NCBI GenBank assembly: GCA_040388535.1
Contig: JAZKBR010000001.1
Location: 83,764-147,763, forward strand
Reading direction: 5' to 3'
Source of the DNA: Gemmatimonadota bacterium
GTDB taxonomy: Bacteria > Gemmatimonadota > Gemmatimonadetes > Gemmatimonadales > GWC2-71-9
Length of the DNA stretch: 64,000 nt
The notes beneath the pieces were generated by a model. That model did no database searches and was not told the DNA's origin. It saw only the letters and a program-made list of their open reading frames with translations. Shown one piece after another: positions 1 to 8,089 of the stretch. The position numbers and the translations under genes were made by a program. Position 1 is the first letter of the stretch. The number at the start of each line of letters is the position of its first letter.

Positions 1-1
1 C

Positions 2-874
2 GACCAGATCGAGTATTACCTCGGGATCCAACCGAAGAGCTGCCTCGGTCAGGTCACCAGTGCAATCGCAACCAGTCGGATGGACGCGTTGACCGCGATC
101 ACGACCGACAGCGATTCCCCGCCGCTGACGCATCCCTGGAACTCGGTACTCGACGTCTTCACTGTCGGCAGCGAGGCGAACAGCGATGGCCGGGCCATCA
201 TCACCTTCGCACTGCCGACCGCCGAGTTGCAGACCACCCCGCGCGACAGTGGTCGGGTCGGGATCGATGTGCGCTTCCGCCTCTCGGCATACAATCGCGC
301 CACCGGGGCAATCGTCCAGATCGACACGGTTCGCCACTTCGGCGCCTCCGGTGCGGTGCAGGCGAACCAGTACCTGTCGGGCCTCTTCGAAGTGCCACTC
401 ACGCCCGGCATGTGGGACGTCTCGGTCCTCGCGAGGCAGGAGCGCGACTCCACCGGTGCATACGCCCTCAGCCGGGCTCGACCAGTTGCGATCGGGACAT
501 CCCTCGCGTTGAGCGATGTAGTGACCGGAACTGCAAATGGGCGTATACTCTGGCGCACCCCGGAGAGCATGTTTCCACTGAACCCGCTCGGGGCCTGGAC
601 ACCGAACGCCTCCCTTGAGATCTATTACGAGATCTACGGACTCCCCGCCGGGACCGGCTACCGTGGTACTCTGGAACTGCGGCCCGCGGAAGGCCAGAAG
701 GCCAAGAGCGTCATCATCGGAACCACCGGACAGTCGACCGGGCTGCGGACGGTAGTCCGACGCAGTGTCGGGCTGACCCAGCTCAAGCCCGGCCAATACC
801 GGTTGATCATTACCATTCACCAAGGCGCCGATTCGGTGGTGACCGAGCGGCCGCTGCTGATCACCGCACCGTGA
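2..874 (+). CDS. GWxTD-type secreted protein, C-terminal part (runs off left edge)
   Basis: The frame is open from the first bases of the window to a TGA at 872-874, so the gene starts upstream. What is visible aligns along its whole length with residues from about 540 to 800 of the next gene: shared features include a dense run of beta strands, the pattern FPLNP-xx-AW and a closing segment of the type L-(K/D)PG-(Q/N)YRL. It is therefore the C-terminal half of a tandem paralogue of that protein. Function unknown; the family is exported or periplasmic. There are 22 bases before the next start codon, so the two are probably co-transcribed. Confidence 0.8.
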   Translation, partial: DQIEYYLGIQPKSCLGQVTSAIATSRMDALTAITTDSDSPPLTHPWNSVLDVFTVGSEANSDGRAIITFALPTAELQTTPRDSGRVGIDVRFRLSAYNRATGAIVQIDTVRHFGASGAVQANQYLSGLFEVPLTPGMWDVSVLARQERDSTGAYALSRARPVAIGTSLALSDVVTGTANGRILWRTPESMFPLNPLGAWTPNASLEIYYEIYGLPAGTGYRGTLELRPAEGQKAKSVIIGTTGQSTGLRTVVRRSVGLTQLKPGQYRLIITIHQGADSVVTERPLLITAP

Positions 875-896
875 GCCCCCCACTCCGGAGTTGTAG

Positions 897-3329
897 ATGT
901 TTCGGTGTCATCGCGCAGTTCCCCTGCTGCCGCTGCTCTTGCTCGTCGCCTTGCCACTTTCGGCGCAGACTCCCGCCGAGCGGGTCGCACTCGGGGCTTG
1001 GGAAGATTCGTTGCAGCGGGTCACCACCGTGGCCGACCTCGCGGCGCTCGAGGGGCCGTCGAAGTCCGGCGGTGGCGCCGCCACGGCGCAGGTCAGACGG
1101 GCTGCCTACGTCTTGCGCCGAGGCGAGCTGAAGAACGACGTCGGCGATCTGGATGCCGCGCTGTTCGACTTCGCTCAGGCCGCCTCGCGCCACGGCGACT
1201 GGCCGTGGCCTCGGTATGACATCGCGCGCGGACTCTTCGCGCAGGAGCAGCGCAACTACTCGCCCAAAGCAACCGGTGGACTCAACGACGGCGAGAGCCA
1301 CGCCACGGGCATCTGGCGGGCGCTTCGCGAATCGGCAGACCGCGACGTGGAATTCGATCGCACGCGCGAAACCTTCCTCCACCTCGCACTTGCGACCGAG
1401 GACCGGCTCGCTGCGAGCGACTTCATTGCTGGCGTTCGACGTTACGCGCGCGGTGCCCACCCCGACCCGCGCGCCGTCCTCGTGCTCGGTCGCATCGCCC
1501 GGAGTGACAAGGATTACCGCACCGCGCTCGCCATGTTTGACAGTTCCCTCACGCTGGGGGGCGATGCTGCGCTGATCCAGCTCGAGCGCGCTCGCACCCT
1601 TCAGGCGCTCGGCCGAAGCAGCGAAGCCGTTGATGCGTACTACGCCGGCCTGCGACGCCCGACTGCCATCGGTCGGGCAGCCTACCTGCTCGATTTCCGC
1701 TGGATTGTCAGCAAGGACAGCGTGGCCCTCCTGCAGGCGACCCCGGATTCCGCCCTCGTTCGCTGGGTCGAGCGATTCTGGGCCGGTCGTGATGCCGAGG
1801 CTGTGCGGGAATCGGGAGAACGTCTGGTCGAGCACCTCCGCCGCTGGAATTACGTGCGCGAAAATTTTCGCGTGGTCTCGGCCGGACGTCGCAGCCAGAT
1901 GAAGCGCGCCGAGTTCGATGTCGCCGTGCAGGGGCTCTGCATCGGCTCGGGAAGCTGGTCGCTCGATGACATCATCGCTGAAGAGCCGGCAGATTCCGAG
2001 GACATCCGCCGCGATGAGCGCTTCCTCGATCATCGCGGCGTGGTCTACCTCCGCCATGGCGAGCCCAGGAGCCGGCGGCGCGGCGGCAATACGCCGAACG
2101 ACCTCGAGGCGCTGGTCACCGATGCGATCGCTTCTCAGGATGCCACTGCAGGACTCCTCCCGGAGGGATATCTCCAGTCCAAGCAGTTTCGTCAAACCGC
2201 GGACGAGATCATCAGCTACATGCGAAACCCCCGCGCCGAACTCGCGATGGAGGAACGAATCCGGTCGAACGAATCGTGGCTCTACTGGATCAACGGCAGC
2301 TGGCGGGTCTTGCACTTCACCGGCAGCGATGCACTCGGCCTCTCGGCGCCGACCACGCTGGTCACCATCCTGCCGCTTCGCCCGGAGCTCTATCTCTCAC
2401 GGGCCTCGCTCGCCCCAGCGTATGTCCGCATTGCGCAATTGCTGATTGCTCCGCCGGCGCGCGCCAAGCCAGTCACCTGCGACCCGATCGTGGCTGCAGT
2501 GCTTCAGGCTGGGCGCGAGGATGTTGCCAACGCAGGTAACCACGACTCGTATACCCAGACGTACTCGCACCCGTTCCTGCTCGCGGCGCAATTCTTCGGG
2601 CTCGGCAGTGCCGCGGACAATTCAGCGCGGATCCTCACGACCTTCGCCGTCCCCGGCGACCATCTGCATCCGGCCGGCCGCACGGCGGACGGTCGCCTCA
2701 TCTACCCGATGCAGTTCCGCCTGACGCTCTGGGATGGCGCGACCGGCACGTCGCGCACCATCGACACCACAAGAAATTTCGTGTCCCCCGACACCCTTCG
2801 TGCCGGCAGCTCGCTCAACGGAGTATTCGAGACGCCGTTGCCACCGGGCTCCTGGCAGGTCGGCGTGACTGCGCGACAGGATGCCGACTCATCGGGCGGG
2901 ATGGTGCTCGCGCGTGGCGTACGGGTCGACGCCGGCGGCACGCTCTCGCTCGGAGATGTGCTGGTCGGCCGGGAAGGATCGCGCCCCGGCTACGCCCTCG
3001 GCGGACAGCCGTTCCCGCTCAACCCCGGTAATGCCTGGGCTACCGAAGCATCAGTCGAGCTCGGCTTCGAAGTGCGTGGTCTCGCCGCTGGCGCGGACTA
3101 TCGCACCGTCCTCGAGGTCACCCCGCTCGACCCTGCAAAGAAGCACTCGGTCCGCATCGAGACCGGTGATCGCGCTTCGGGCGCGGTCACCACGGTGCGT
3201 AAATCGCTGGCACTTCAGCGACTCGACCCGGGCAACTACCGGCTGACGGTGACCGTCACCGCCGATGGCAAGAGTGCACAACGTGAGCGAGGGATTACCG
3301 TAATTGCCGCTGCGAAGGAGAAGAAGTGA
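897..3329 (+). CDS. Secreted GWxTD domain-containing protein
   Basis: 810 residues. An N-terminal signal peptide (basic start, leucine-rich core, cleavage after a Leu-Ser-Ala motif near residue 22) indicates export. Residues about 40-300 are helical and TPR-like. Around residues 370-395 is the motif VYLRHGEP, and near 458 an ESWLYW segment; both are hallmarks of the GWxTD domain, common in Gemmatimonadota and Acidobacteriota but without a proven biochemical role. The last 260 residues are a beta-rich domain shared with the preceding paralogue. ATG at 897 is chosen because GGAG lies 6 bases upstream. The stop overlaps the GTG of the next gene (GTGA), implying translational coupling. Confidence 0.85.
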   Translation: MFRCHRAVPLLPLLLLVALPLSAQTPAERVALGAWEDSLQRVTTVADLAALEGPSKSGGGAATAQVRRAAYVLRRGELKNDVGDLDAALFDFAQAASRHGDWPWPRYDIARGLFAQEQRNYSPKATGGLNDGESHATGIWRALRESADRDVEFDRTRETFLHLALATEDRLAASDFIAGVRRYARGAHPDPRAVLVLGRIARSDKDYRTALAMFDSSLTLGGDAALIQLERARTLQALGRSSEAVDAYYAGLRRPTAIGRAAYLLDFRWIVSKDSVALLQATPDSALVRWVERFWAGRDAEAVRESGERLVEHLRRWNYVRENFRVVSAGRRSQMKRAEFDVAVQGLCIGSGSWSLDDIIAEEPADSEDIRRDERFLDHRGVVYLRHGEPRSRRRGGNTPNDLEALVTDAIASQDATAGLLPEGYLQSKQFRQTADEIISYMRNPRAELAMEERIRSNESWLYWINGSWRVLHFTGSDALGLSAPTTLVTILPLRPELYLSRASLAPAYVRIAQLLIAPPARAKPVTCDPIVAAVLQAGREDVANAGNHDSYTQTYSHPFLLAAQFFGLGSAADNSARILTTFAVPGDHLHPAGRTADGRLIYPMQFRLTLWDGATGTSRTIDTTRNFVSPDTLRAGSSLNGVFETPLPPGSWQVGVTARQDADSSGGMVLARGVRVDAGGTLSLGDVLVGREGSRPGYALGGQPFPLNPGNAWATEASVELGFEVRGLAAGADYRTVLEVTPLDPAKKHSVRIETGDRASGAVTTVRKSLALQRLDPGNYRLTVTVTADGKSAQRERGITVIAAAKEKK

Positions 3330-3727
3330 TTCATCTCGCACTCCTCCTCGCTGCCGCGGCCCCGCGTCCTGCTACTGCAGCAGATTCCCTGCTGCACGCC
3401 AACGCGATTGTGCGCGTCCGCGTCCCGGCAATGCAGGGCAAGTGGTTTCGCGGCCGGGTTGTGCGCTCGACCAGCGCCCTCGGCTGTCTGGCGGTGATGA
3501 TCGAAATGGAGCAGCCCGATCAGCCCCAACGGTTCGTCTTCCTCCGCGGGGTCGACTCGCTGATGGTCGACCGGCGAACCAACACCGGGGTGCTGGCCCT
3601 GCAACTGGGACCCGCAGTTGATGAGGACTGGCAGACGCTCAGCCCGGCAGAATTGGGAACAGCCAATGATGGCTGTCGCGGGGCGCGGCGGCCGCCGGCG
3701 AATACCCGGCCCACGAAGCCTACCTAA
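3326..3727 (+). CDS. Small secreted protein of unknown function
   Basis: 133 residues starting at a GTG that overlaps the stop of the GWxTD gene. The first 19 residues are hydrophobic with alanines and read as a signal peptide; the rest has alternating beta-strand character (RVRVPAMQGKWFRGRVV, then VMIEMEQ) resembling a small SH3-like barrel, followed by a Pro/Arg-rich tail after about residue 115. I do not recognise a family. Its coupling to the GWxTD gene suggests it works in the same envelope process. Confidence 0.55.
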   Translation: MIHLALLLAAAAPRPATAADSLLHANAIVRVRVPAMQGKWFRGRVVRSTSALGCLAVMIEMEQPDQPQRFVFLRGVDSLMVDRRTNTGVLALQLGPAVDEDWQTLSPAELGTANDGCRGARRPPANTRPTKPT

Positions 3728-3910
3728 CACGTTTATCCGCAATGACTTAGCGTCACGCGATGGCGGCACCATTGCTCCGGTGCTCGCCTCGTTCGAGGAC
3801 CGACGGTAGCGTCAGCAGGCTGCTCCCGGCTATTTTGGTGGGCTGTTCACAACTCATCCTCCTCGGGCGCCGCACCAGCCCCGGGGCGACCACGACCGAA
3901 GGAAGGTGCT

Positions 3911-4249
3911 ATGACCCGCTCGTACGAGGCGGTTTACATCTTCGACTCCACGCTCGAAGAACCCGCCATCACCGAGAAGCTCGACCGCTTCCACGCCCTC
4001 ATCCCGCAGGCCGAAGGCTTGGCCATTGACGTCAATCACTGGGGCAAGCGCACGCTCGCCTTCCCGATTTCGGGCCGTGAGACGGGCTACTACGTCATTG
4101 CCAAGTTCGATGCTGCCCCGACGATGCTGCCTGAGTTCGAGCGCGCGCTCAAGCTCGACGAGTCGGTGCTGCGTCACCTGATCGTACTCAACGAGGGAGC
4201 CCAGATGGCTCCGACGCCGTCGGCCAAGGACGGGGAGGACGACGAATAA
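3911..4249 (+). CDS. rpsF: 30S ribosomal protein S6
   Basis: 112 residues, the usual length for S6. The start TRSYEAVYIFDSTLEE and the core VNHWGKRTLAFPI are diagnostic. S6 binds S18 on the platform of the small subunit. A strong purine-rich ribosome-binding site (GAAGGAAGG) precedes the ATG. It is the first gene of a ribosomal protein block with rpsR, a DUF2232 membrane protein and rplI; its stop overlaps the ATG of rpsR. The 183 bases upstream (3728-3910) hold no gene and presumably the promoter and leader; I could not assign a firm promoter or S6:S18 leader motif there. Confidence 0.97.
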   Translation: MTRSYEAVYIFDSTLEEPAITEKLDRFHALIPQAEGLAIDVNHWGKRTLAFPISGRETGYYVIAKFDAAPTMLPEFERALKLDESVLRHLIVLNEGAQMAPTPSAKDGEDDE

Positions 4250-4470
4250 TGGCCCGCCCACAGAAGACCTGCGCCATCTGCGAGTCCGGCGTTCGCATCG
4301 TCGACTTCAAGGATGAACGGCTGCTGACCCGCTTCCTCACGGAACGGGGCAAGATCCTTCCGAGCCGCCTGTCTGGCACCTGCGCCCGGCATCAGCGTCA
4401 GCTCAGCACGGCGATCAAGCGGGCACGTCAGCTCGCCCTGATCCCTTACATCAAGGGATTCGCCGGCTGA
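4249..4470 (+). CDS. rpsR: 30S ribosomal protein S18, zinc-binding type
   Basis: 73 residues. The motif KILPSRLSGTCARHQRQL and the Lys/Arg-rich helix identify S18, partner of S6. Cysteines in CAIC near the N-terminus and C-A-R-H around residue 44 form a zinc-ribbon-like set, i.e. a zinc-binding (C+) form; the L31 protein later in the window also keeps its cysteines. ATG overlaps the rpsF stop. A long GC-rich hairpin follows the stop (4482-4508), which may limit read-through into the downstream genes. Confidence 0.96.
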   Translation: MARPQKTCAICESGVRIVDFKDERLLTRFLTERGKILPSRLSGTCARHQRQLSTAIKRARQLALIPYIKGFAG

Positions 4471-5429
4471 CCACGCCTCCGACGGCGCCCGGCAACCCCG
4501 GGCGCCGTTCGCTGTTCCCTACCCTGGTCTTGCTGGCCGGGTATCTCGTGCTCGCCCCATCGATCTTCTTTCTCGGCCCTCTGGCACTGCTACTGCTGGT
4601 CTCTCGACCAGCCAGCGGCCGGGAATGGCTCTGGCTCTTCATCTCGCTCCTCGGAGTTGCGGCGTCGGTCCAGGGCGAACACGCGCTCGTCGATCAAACC
4701 ATTCGCGCCTACGGTGCCTTCTTCGCTGGGACGTTCGTCGTGCTCGCGCTCGTCGGTGTCTCATCGCTGGTCCAGCGTGCCCTGCTCAGCGCGGTCATCG
4801 CCGCGAGTGCCGTGGCGACCTGGTATCTCAAGCTGCATTTGCGGTTCGTCGACTTCCGGGCCGACCTCTCGAGCCACACCTGGGACGCCTACCGCCGGAT
4901 CTTCACCGATCTTCCGGCAACCCCGCCGACGACCGGGGCAGAAGTGGTGGGTAGCGCGGGCGTTTCCGAGTTTGCCAGGAATCTGGCCGACGGCCTCGCC
5001 AGCGCGAGCAAGGTCACTCCCGGATTCCTGACACTGCTGCTGCTCCTCGGCGCCTGGCTGGCCTGGGGCTGGTATCATCGGGTGAGCCGGCGCCCTATCG
5101 GCCCACCGGCGAAGGCATTTGTCGAGTTCCGGTTCAACGACCAGTTGATCTGGGCACTGCTGCTGGCATCCGCGGTCGGGCTGGTGGCGCCGGAAGGGGC
5201 CCTCAACACGTTCGCGGCCAATCTCTTCGTAGTCCTTGCAGGGCTGTATGCCGCCCGCGGATTGGCGGTGGTGCAGTGCGCGATCCGGCGGGTCTCCGCC
5301 CTCTTCGCCCTGGTGCTGTACCTGCTGGCCTTCCCCGTATTACCCTTTGCCTTGTTCGCGATCGGCGTCGCCGACACGTGGCTCGACCTGCGGCGCCGAA
5401 TCGCGCCGCCTCAAGGAGCAACACCATGA
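4467..5429 (+). CDS. DUF2232 (YybS-like) membrane protein
   Basis: About 320 residues if begun at the CTG at 4467 (overlapping the rpsR stop as CTGA); 299 residues from the first standard start, TTG at 4530. Six to eight hydrophobic helices cover nearly the whole chain, ending with a long helix and a polar tail. Its place between rpsR and rplI is that of the YybS/DUF2232 family, whose function is unknown. For the CTG start: AAGGGA lies 9 bases upstream and the hydrophobic first helix then begins intact at LFPTLVLLAGYL. Against it: the hairpin at 4482-4508 would be coding. The stop overlaps the start of rplI. Confidence 0.7.
   Translation: MTTPPTAPGNPGRRSLFPTLVLLAGYLVLAPSIFFLGPLALLLLVSRPASGREWLWLFISLLGVAASVQGEHALVDQTIRAYGAFFAGTFVVLALVGVSSLVQRALLSAVIAASAVATWYLKLHLRFVDFRADLSSHTWDAYRRIFTDLPATPPTTGAEVVGSAGVSEFARNLADGLASASKVTPGFLTLLLLLGAWLAWGWYHRVSRRPIGPPAKAFVEFRFNDQLIWALLLASAVGLVAPEGALNTFAANLFVVLAGLYAARGLAVVQCAIRRVSALFALVLYLLAFPVLPFALFAIGVADTWLDLRRRIAPPQGATP
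4482..4508 (+). terminator. Hairpin between rpsR and the DUF2232 gene
   Basis: An 11-bp perfect stem, ACGGCGCCCGG paired with CCGGGCGCCGT, closes a 5-base loop. There is no U-tract behind it. It fits the long-stem style of the other terminator-like hairpins in this window, so it could be an attenuator that lowers expression of the membrane protein relative to S6/S18. If the next gene starts at the CTG at 4467, the hairpin lies inside its coding sequence. Confidence 0.5.
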
Positions 5430-5875
5430 TGGAACTCATTCTTCGCGAGGCCGTGCCCTCGCTCGGCAAGGCCGGTGACCTGGTGCGGGTGAAGCCGGGT
5501 TATGCCCGTAATTTCCTGCTCCCGCGTGGGCTCGCCTTCGAGGCGACCGCAGGTAACAAAAAGCGGATCGACGCCGAGTCGAAGGCCAAGGCCGCGCACG
5601 CCGCCGCCGAACGCGCCGAGGCCGAGGCGTTCGCGGCCAGGCTGGGCGCGCTGACTCTCACCTTCACCGCGAAGGCCGGAGATGATGGTCGACTCTTTGG
5701 CTCGATCACGTCCGGCGACATCGCCGAACAGATTGCCGCGCAGGGTCACACCGTCGACAAGCGCAAGCTCGACCTCGAGCATCCGATCAAGCACCTCGGG
5801 TTCCACTCGGTCGGCGTCAAGCTGCACCACGACGTCCACGCCGAAGTGAAGGTCAACGTCGTCGCGCAAGGCTGA
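5426..5875 (+). CDS. rplI: 50S ribosomal protein L9
   Basis: 149 residues, standard for L9. The N-terminal RNA-binding domain shows the signature from V-R-V-K-P-G-Y-A-R-N to F-L-L-P-R, followed by the long connecting helix rich in Ala, Lys and Glu and a C-terminal domain with the GRLFGSITSGDIA motif. AAGGAG at 5413-5418 sits 7 bases before the ATG at 5426; a second in-frame ATG follows immediately at 5429. The start overlaps the stop of the membrane protein gene. Confidence 0.97.
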   Translation: MMELILREAVPSLGKAGDLVRVKPGYARNFLLPRGLAFEATAGNKKRIDAESKAKAAHAAAERAEAEAFAARLGALTLTFTAKAGDDGRLFGSITSGDIAEQIAAQGHTVDKRKLDLEHPIKHLGFHSVGVKLHHDVHAEVKVNVVAQG

Positions 5876-5881
5876 GACGGC

Positions 5882-7708
5882 ATGACCGTCGGCATCGGGT
5901 ATCTCGATGGCCCGCGGCTCGCACGCGGCTTCTACGCTGCCTCGGACTGGGTCACGGCAGGACGGGAAGAGCTCAACCGCATCAATGTCTTTCCGGTCCC
6001 TGATGGTGACACCGGCACCAACTTTTCGCTGACGCTTCGCGCCGTCGCCGACGCCCTCCGGGCGCTCGGCGACGCGCCGCTTCCGGAGACGGCCACGACC
6101 GCGGCGCGGGCGGCGCTGTTGGGCGCCCGCGGCAATTCGGGCATGATGCTGGCCCACTTCCTCATTGGTTTCGCCGACGGACTGGGCCAGCGCGCGACCG
6201 CCGGGGCCCCCGACGTCGCGCGGGCCGTGCGCGCTGGTGCCGATGCCCTTGAGGCCGCCCTCGACGAACCGCGGGAAGGCACCATCCTCACGGTCGTACG
6301 CGACGGCGCTCGCGCCGCCGAGCGGGCGGGTGAGGAATCCGCTGACATCGGCCATTTCCTCCGTCGGCTGCACTCGGAATCCGACCGAGTGCTCGAGCAC
6401 ACGCCCGAGCTGATGGCGGTGCTGAAAGAGGCCGGCGTCGTCGATGCGGGCGGTAAGGGATTCGTCAGGATGGTCGAGGGATTCGTCCGTTTCATCAACG
6501 GCGACCCCATTCTTCCTGCAGCGGCGCCGCTGGAGACGGATTCGGCGATCCCCGCCGCGCTGATCGCGATCGCCGCGGAACGTGACTTCCAGTTTTGTAC
6601 CGAGGTCCTCGTGCGGGGAACGCCACTCCCGCCCGCCAACGATGTCCGCGCGGCGATGCACAGCTTCGGCGGATCGGTGGTGGTCGCGGTGGCCGGGGAC
6701 ATCCTCAAGATCCATGTGCACACCGACACCCCGGAAGCCGTCTTCACGTACGCCGAGCAGTGGGGCACGGTCGCGACACGGAAGGCCGAGGACATGCGGG
6801 CGCAGCATCGTCGCCTGGGGCACGTCGAGCAGCGGAAAGTGGCGATCGTTGTCGACTCCTCCAACGACCTTCCGGATCCGATCCTCGACAAGCACCGTAT
6901 CATCGTTGTCCCGCTGCAGGTGATGTTCGGCACCGAGACATTCCGGGACCGGATCGATCTCAAGCCCGCCGAGTTCTACCGTCGGCTGCGGTCCGCCCGG
7001 GAGCTGCCCACCACCTCGCAGCCTGCGCCGGCCGAATTTGTCCGGGCCTTCCGGGCCGCGCGGGAAGAGGCGCCTGAAGTTGTCGGCATTTTCGTCGCCG
7101 GGATGTTGTCGGGAACGCTCGCGTCGGCTCGGGCCGCGATCAACGCGGCGGGGATCGACAAGGTGCACCTGGTGGATTCGCGAGCCGCGTCGCTCGGCCT
7201 GGGGATGCTGGCGCTGCGGGCGGCCGAGCTGATCGATGACGGGTGGGGAGCAGCGGCCGTGGCGACCGAACTGGATCGGGTCCGATCGCAGTCCGGTATG
7301 TTCATCACCGTGGACACGTACGACAACCTGATCCGGTCCGGCCGGGTCTCTCGCGGGAAAGCGTGGATTGGAGGATTGCTGGACATCAAGCCGATCATCG
7401 AAGTCGACACGACCGGACGACTGCAGCCGATCGACCGCGTCCGTGGCAGCGATCAGGTGGTACCCCGGGTGCTCGCATTGCTGGAGAAGCGGCTGACGCC
7501 CCGCCCGAAGCAGGTCCGCTTCGGCGTGGCGCACGCCGAGGCACCCGAAGCGGCAGAACGGGTCCGGAACGCGCTGATGGCCGCGTATCGTCCGAAGGAA
7601 GTGATCGTCGCCCCAGTGACCGGAGTCCTGGGGACCCACGTCGGGACGGGTGCGTGGGCGGTGTTCTATCAGGTCGAAGACGGCACGCCGGAACCTGCTC
7701 ATGGTTGA
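5882..7708 (+). CDS. Fatty-acid kinase fusion: FakA-like DhaL domain plus DegV/FakB-like domain
   Basis: 608 residues. Residues about 10-205 form a DhaL/DAK2 ATP-binding domain with NVFPVPDGDTGTN (metal-binding aspartates at 41 and 43 correspond to those of Staphylococcus FakA). Residues about 220-310 match the FakA linker domain. From about residue 318 a DegV fold follows (VAIVVDSSNDLP, then FRDRIDLKPAEFYRRL, TSQPAPAEF), the family of fatty-acid-binding FakB subunits. In Firmicutes FakA phosphorylates acyl chains carried by separate FakB proteins for membrane lipid synthesis; here both partners appear in one chain. It sits between rplI and rsfS and its stop overlaps the rsfS ATG. Confidence 0.85.
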   Translation: MTVGIGYLDGPRLARGFYAASDWVTAGREELNRINVFPVPDGDTGTNFSLTLRAVADALRALGDAPLPETATTAARAALLGARGNSGMMLAHFLIGFADGLGQRATAGAPDVARAVRAGADALEAALDEPREGTILTVVRDGARAAERAGEESADIGHFLRRLHSESDRVLEHTPELMAVLKEAGVVDAGGKGFVRMVEGFVRFINGDPILPAAAPLETDSAIPAALIAIAAERDFQFCTEVLVRGTPLPPANDVRAAMHSFGGSVVVAVAGDILKIHVHTDTPEAVFTYAEQWGTVATRKAEDMRAQHRRLGHVEQRKVAIVVDSSNDLPDPILDKHRIIVVPLQVMFGTETFRDRIDLKPAEFYRRLRSARELPTTSQPAPAEFVRAFRAAREEAPEVVGIFVAGMLSGTLASARAAINAAGIDKVHLVDSRAASLGLGMLALRAAELIDDGWGAAAVATELDRVRSQSGMFITVDTYDNLIRSGRVSRGKAWIGGLLDIKPIIEVDTTGRLQPIDRVRGSDQVVPRVLALLEKRLTPRPKQVRFGVAHAEAPEAAERVRNALMAAYRPKEVIVAPVTGVLGTHVGTGAWAVFYQVEDGTPEPAHG

Positions 7709-8063
7709 AGCGCGTGGCGTGAAGTTGCCCAAGGCCGTTCGGACCGTAGTGAACGCGATTGATGACCGTAAAGGGGTGCGGATCCAGGTGCTCGACCTGC
7801 GGCACCTCAGCAATGCGGCCGATTATTTCATCATCGCGAGCGGCACATCCGATGCCCACGTCCGTGGACTGGCCGACGGGGTGATGCGGGCGATGCTCGC
7901 CGACGGGAATCACACCCACGGCGTCGAGGGTCTGCAGACCGGCCGCTGGGTATTGCTCGACTTTGTTGATGTTGTAGTACATCTGTTTCACCCGGAGACC
8001 CGGGCGTTCTATCAACTCGAACGCTTGTGGCAGGATGCTCCGGCGCTCCTATCCGGACCGTGA
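7701..8063 (+). CDS. rsfS: Ribosomal silencing factor RsfS
   Basis: 120 residues. The core (VRIQVLDLRHLSNAADYF, IIASGTSDAHVRGLAD, GWVLLDFVDVVVHLFHPETRAFYQLERLW-like segment) is the RsfS/Iojap domain that binds L14 and blocks subunit joining when nutrients are limiting. The ATG at 7701 overlaps the end of the kinase fusion gene, so I chose it over the longer in-frame extension. Slightly longer at the C-terminus than some homologues. Confidence 0.95.
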   Translation: MVEARGVKLPKAVRTVVNAIDDRKGVRIQVLDLRHLSNAADYFIIASGTSDAHVRGLADGVMRAMLADGNHTHGVEGLQTGRWVLLDFVDVVVHLFHPETRAFYQLERLWQDAPALLSGP

Positions 8064-8089
8064 GGTCCGCAGGACGAGAGGGACTCCCG

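Noticed and set aside
861-2315. 484-residue minus-strand open frame opposite the GWxTD gene
   Set aside because: No recognisable domain; codon pattern follows the plus-strand gene.
5411-7813. 800-residue open frame antisense to the fatty-acid kinase fusion
   Set aside because: Arg/His/Asp-rich low-information translation, no domain, fully opposite a clear gene; a product of high GC.
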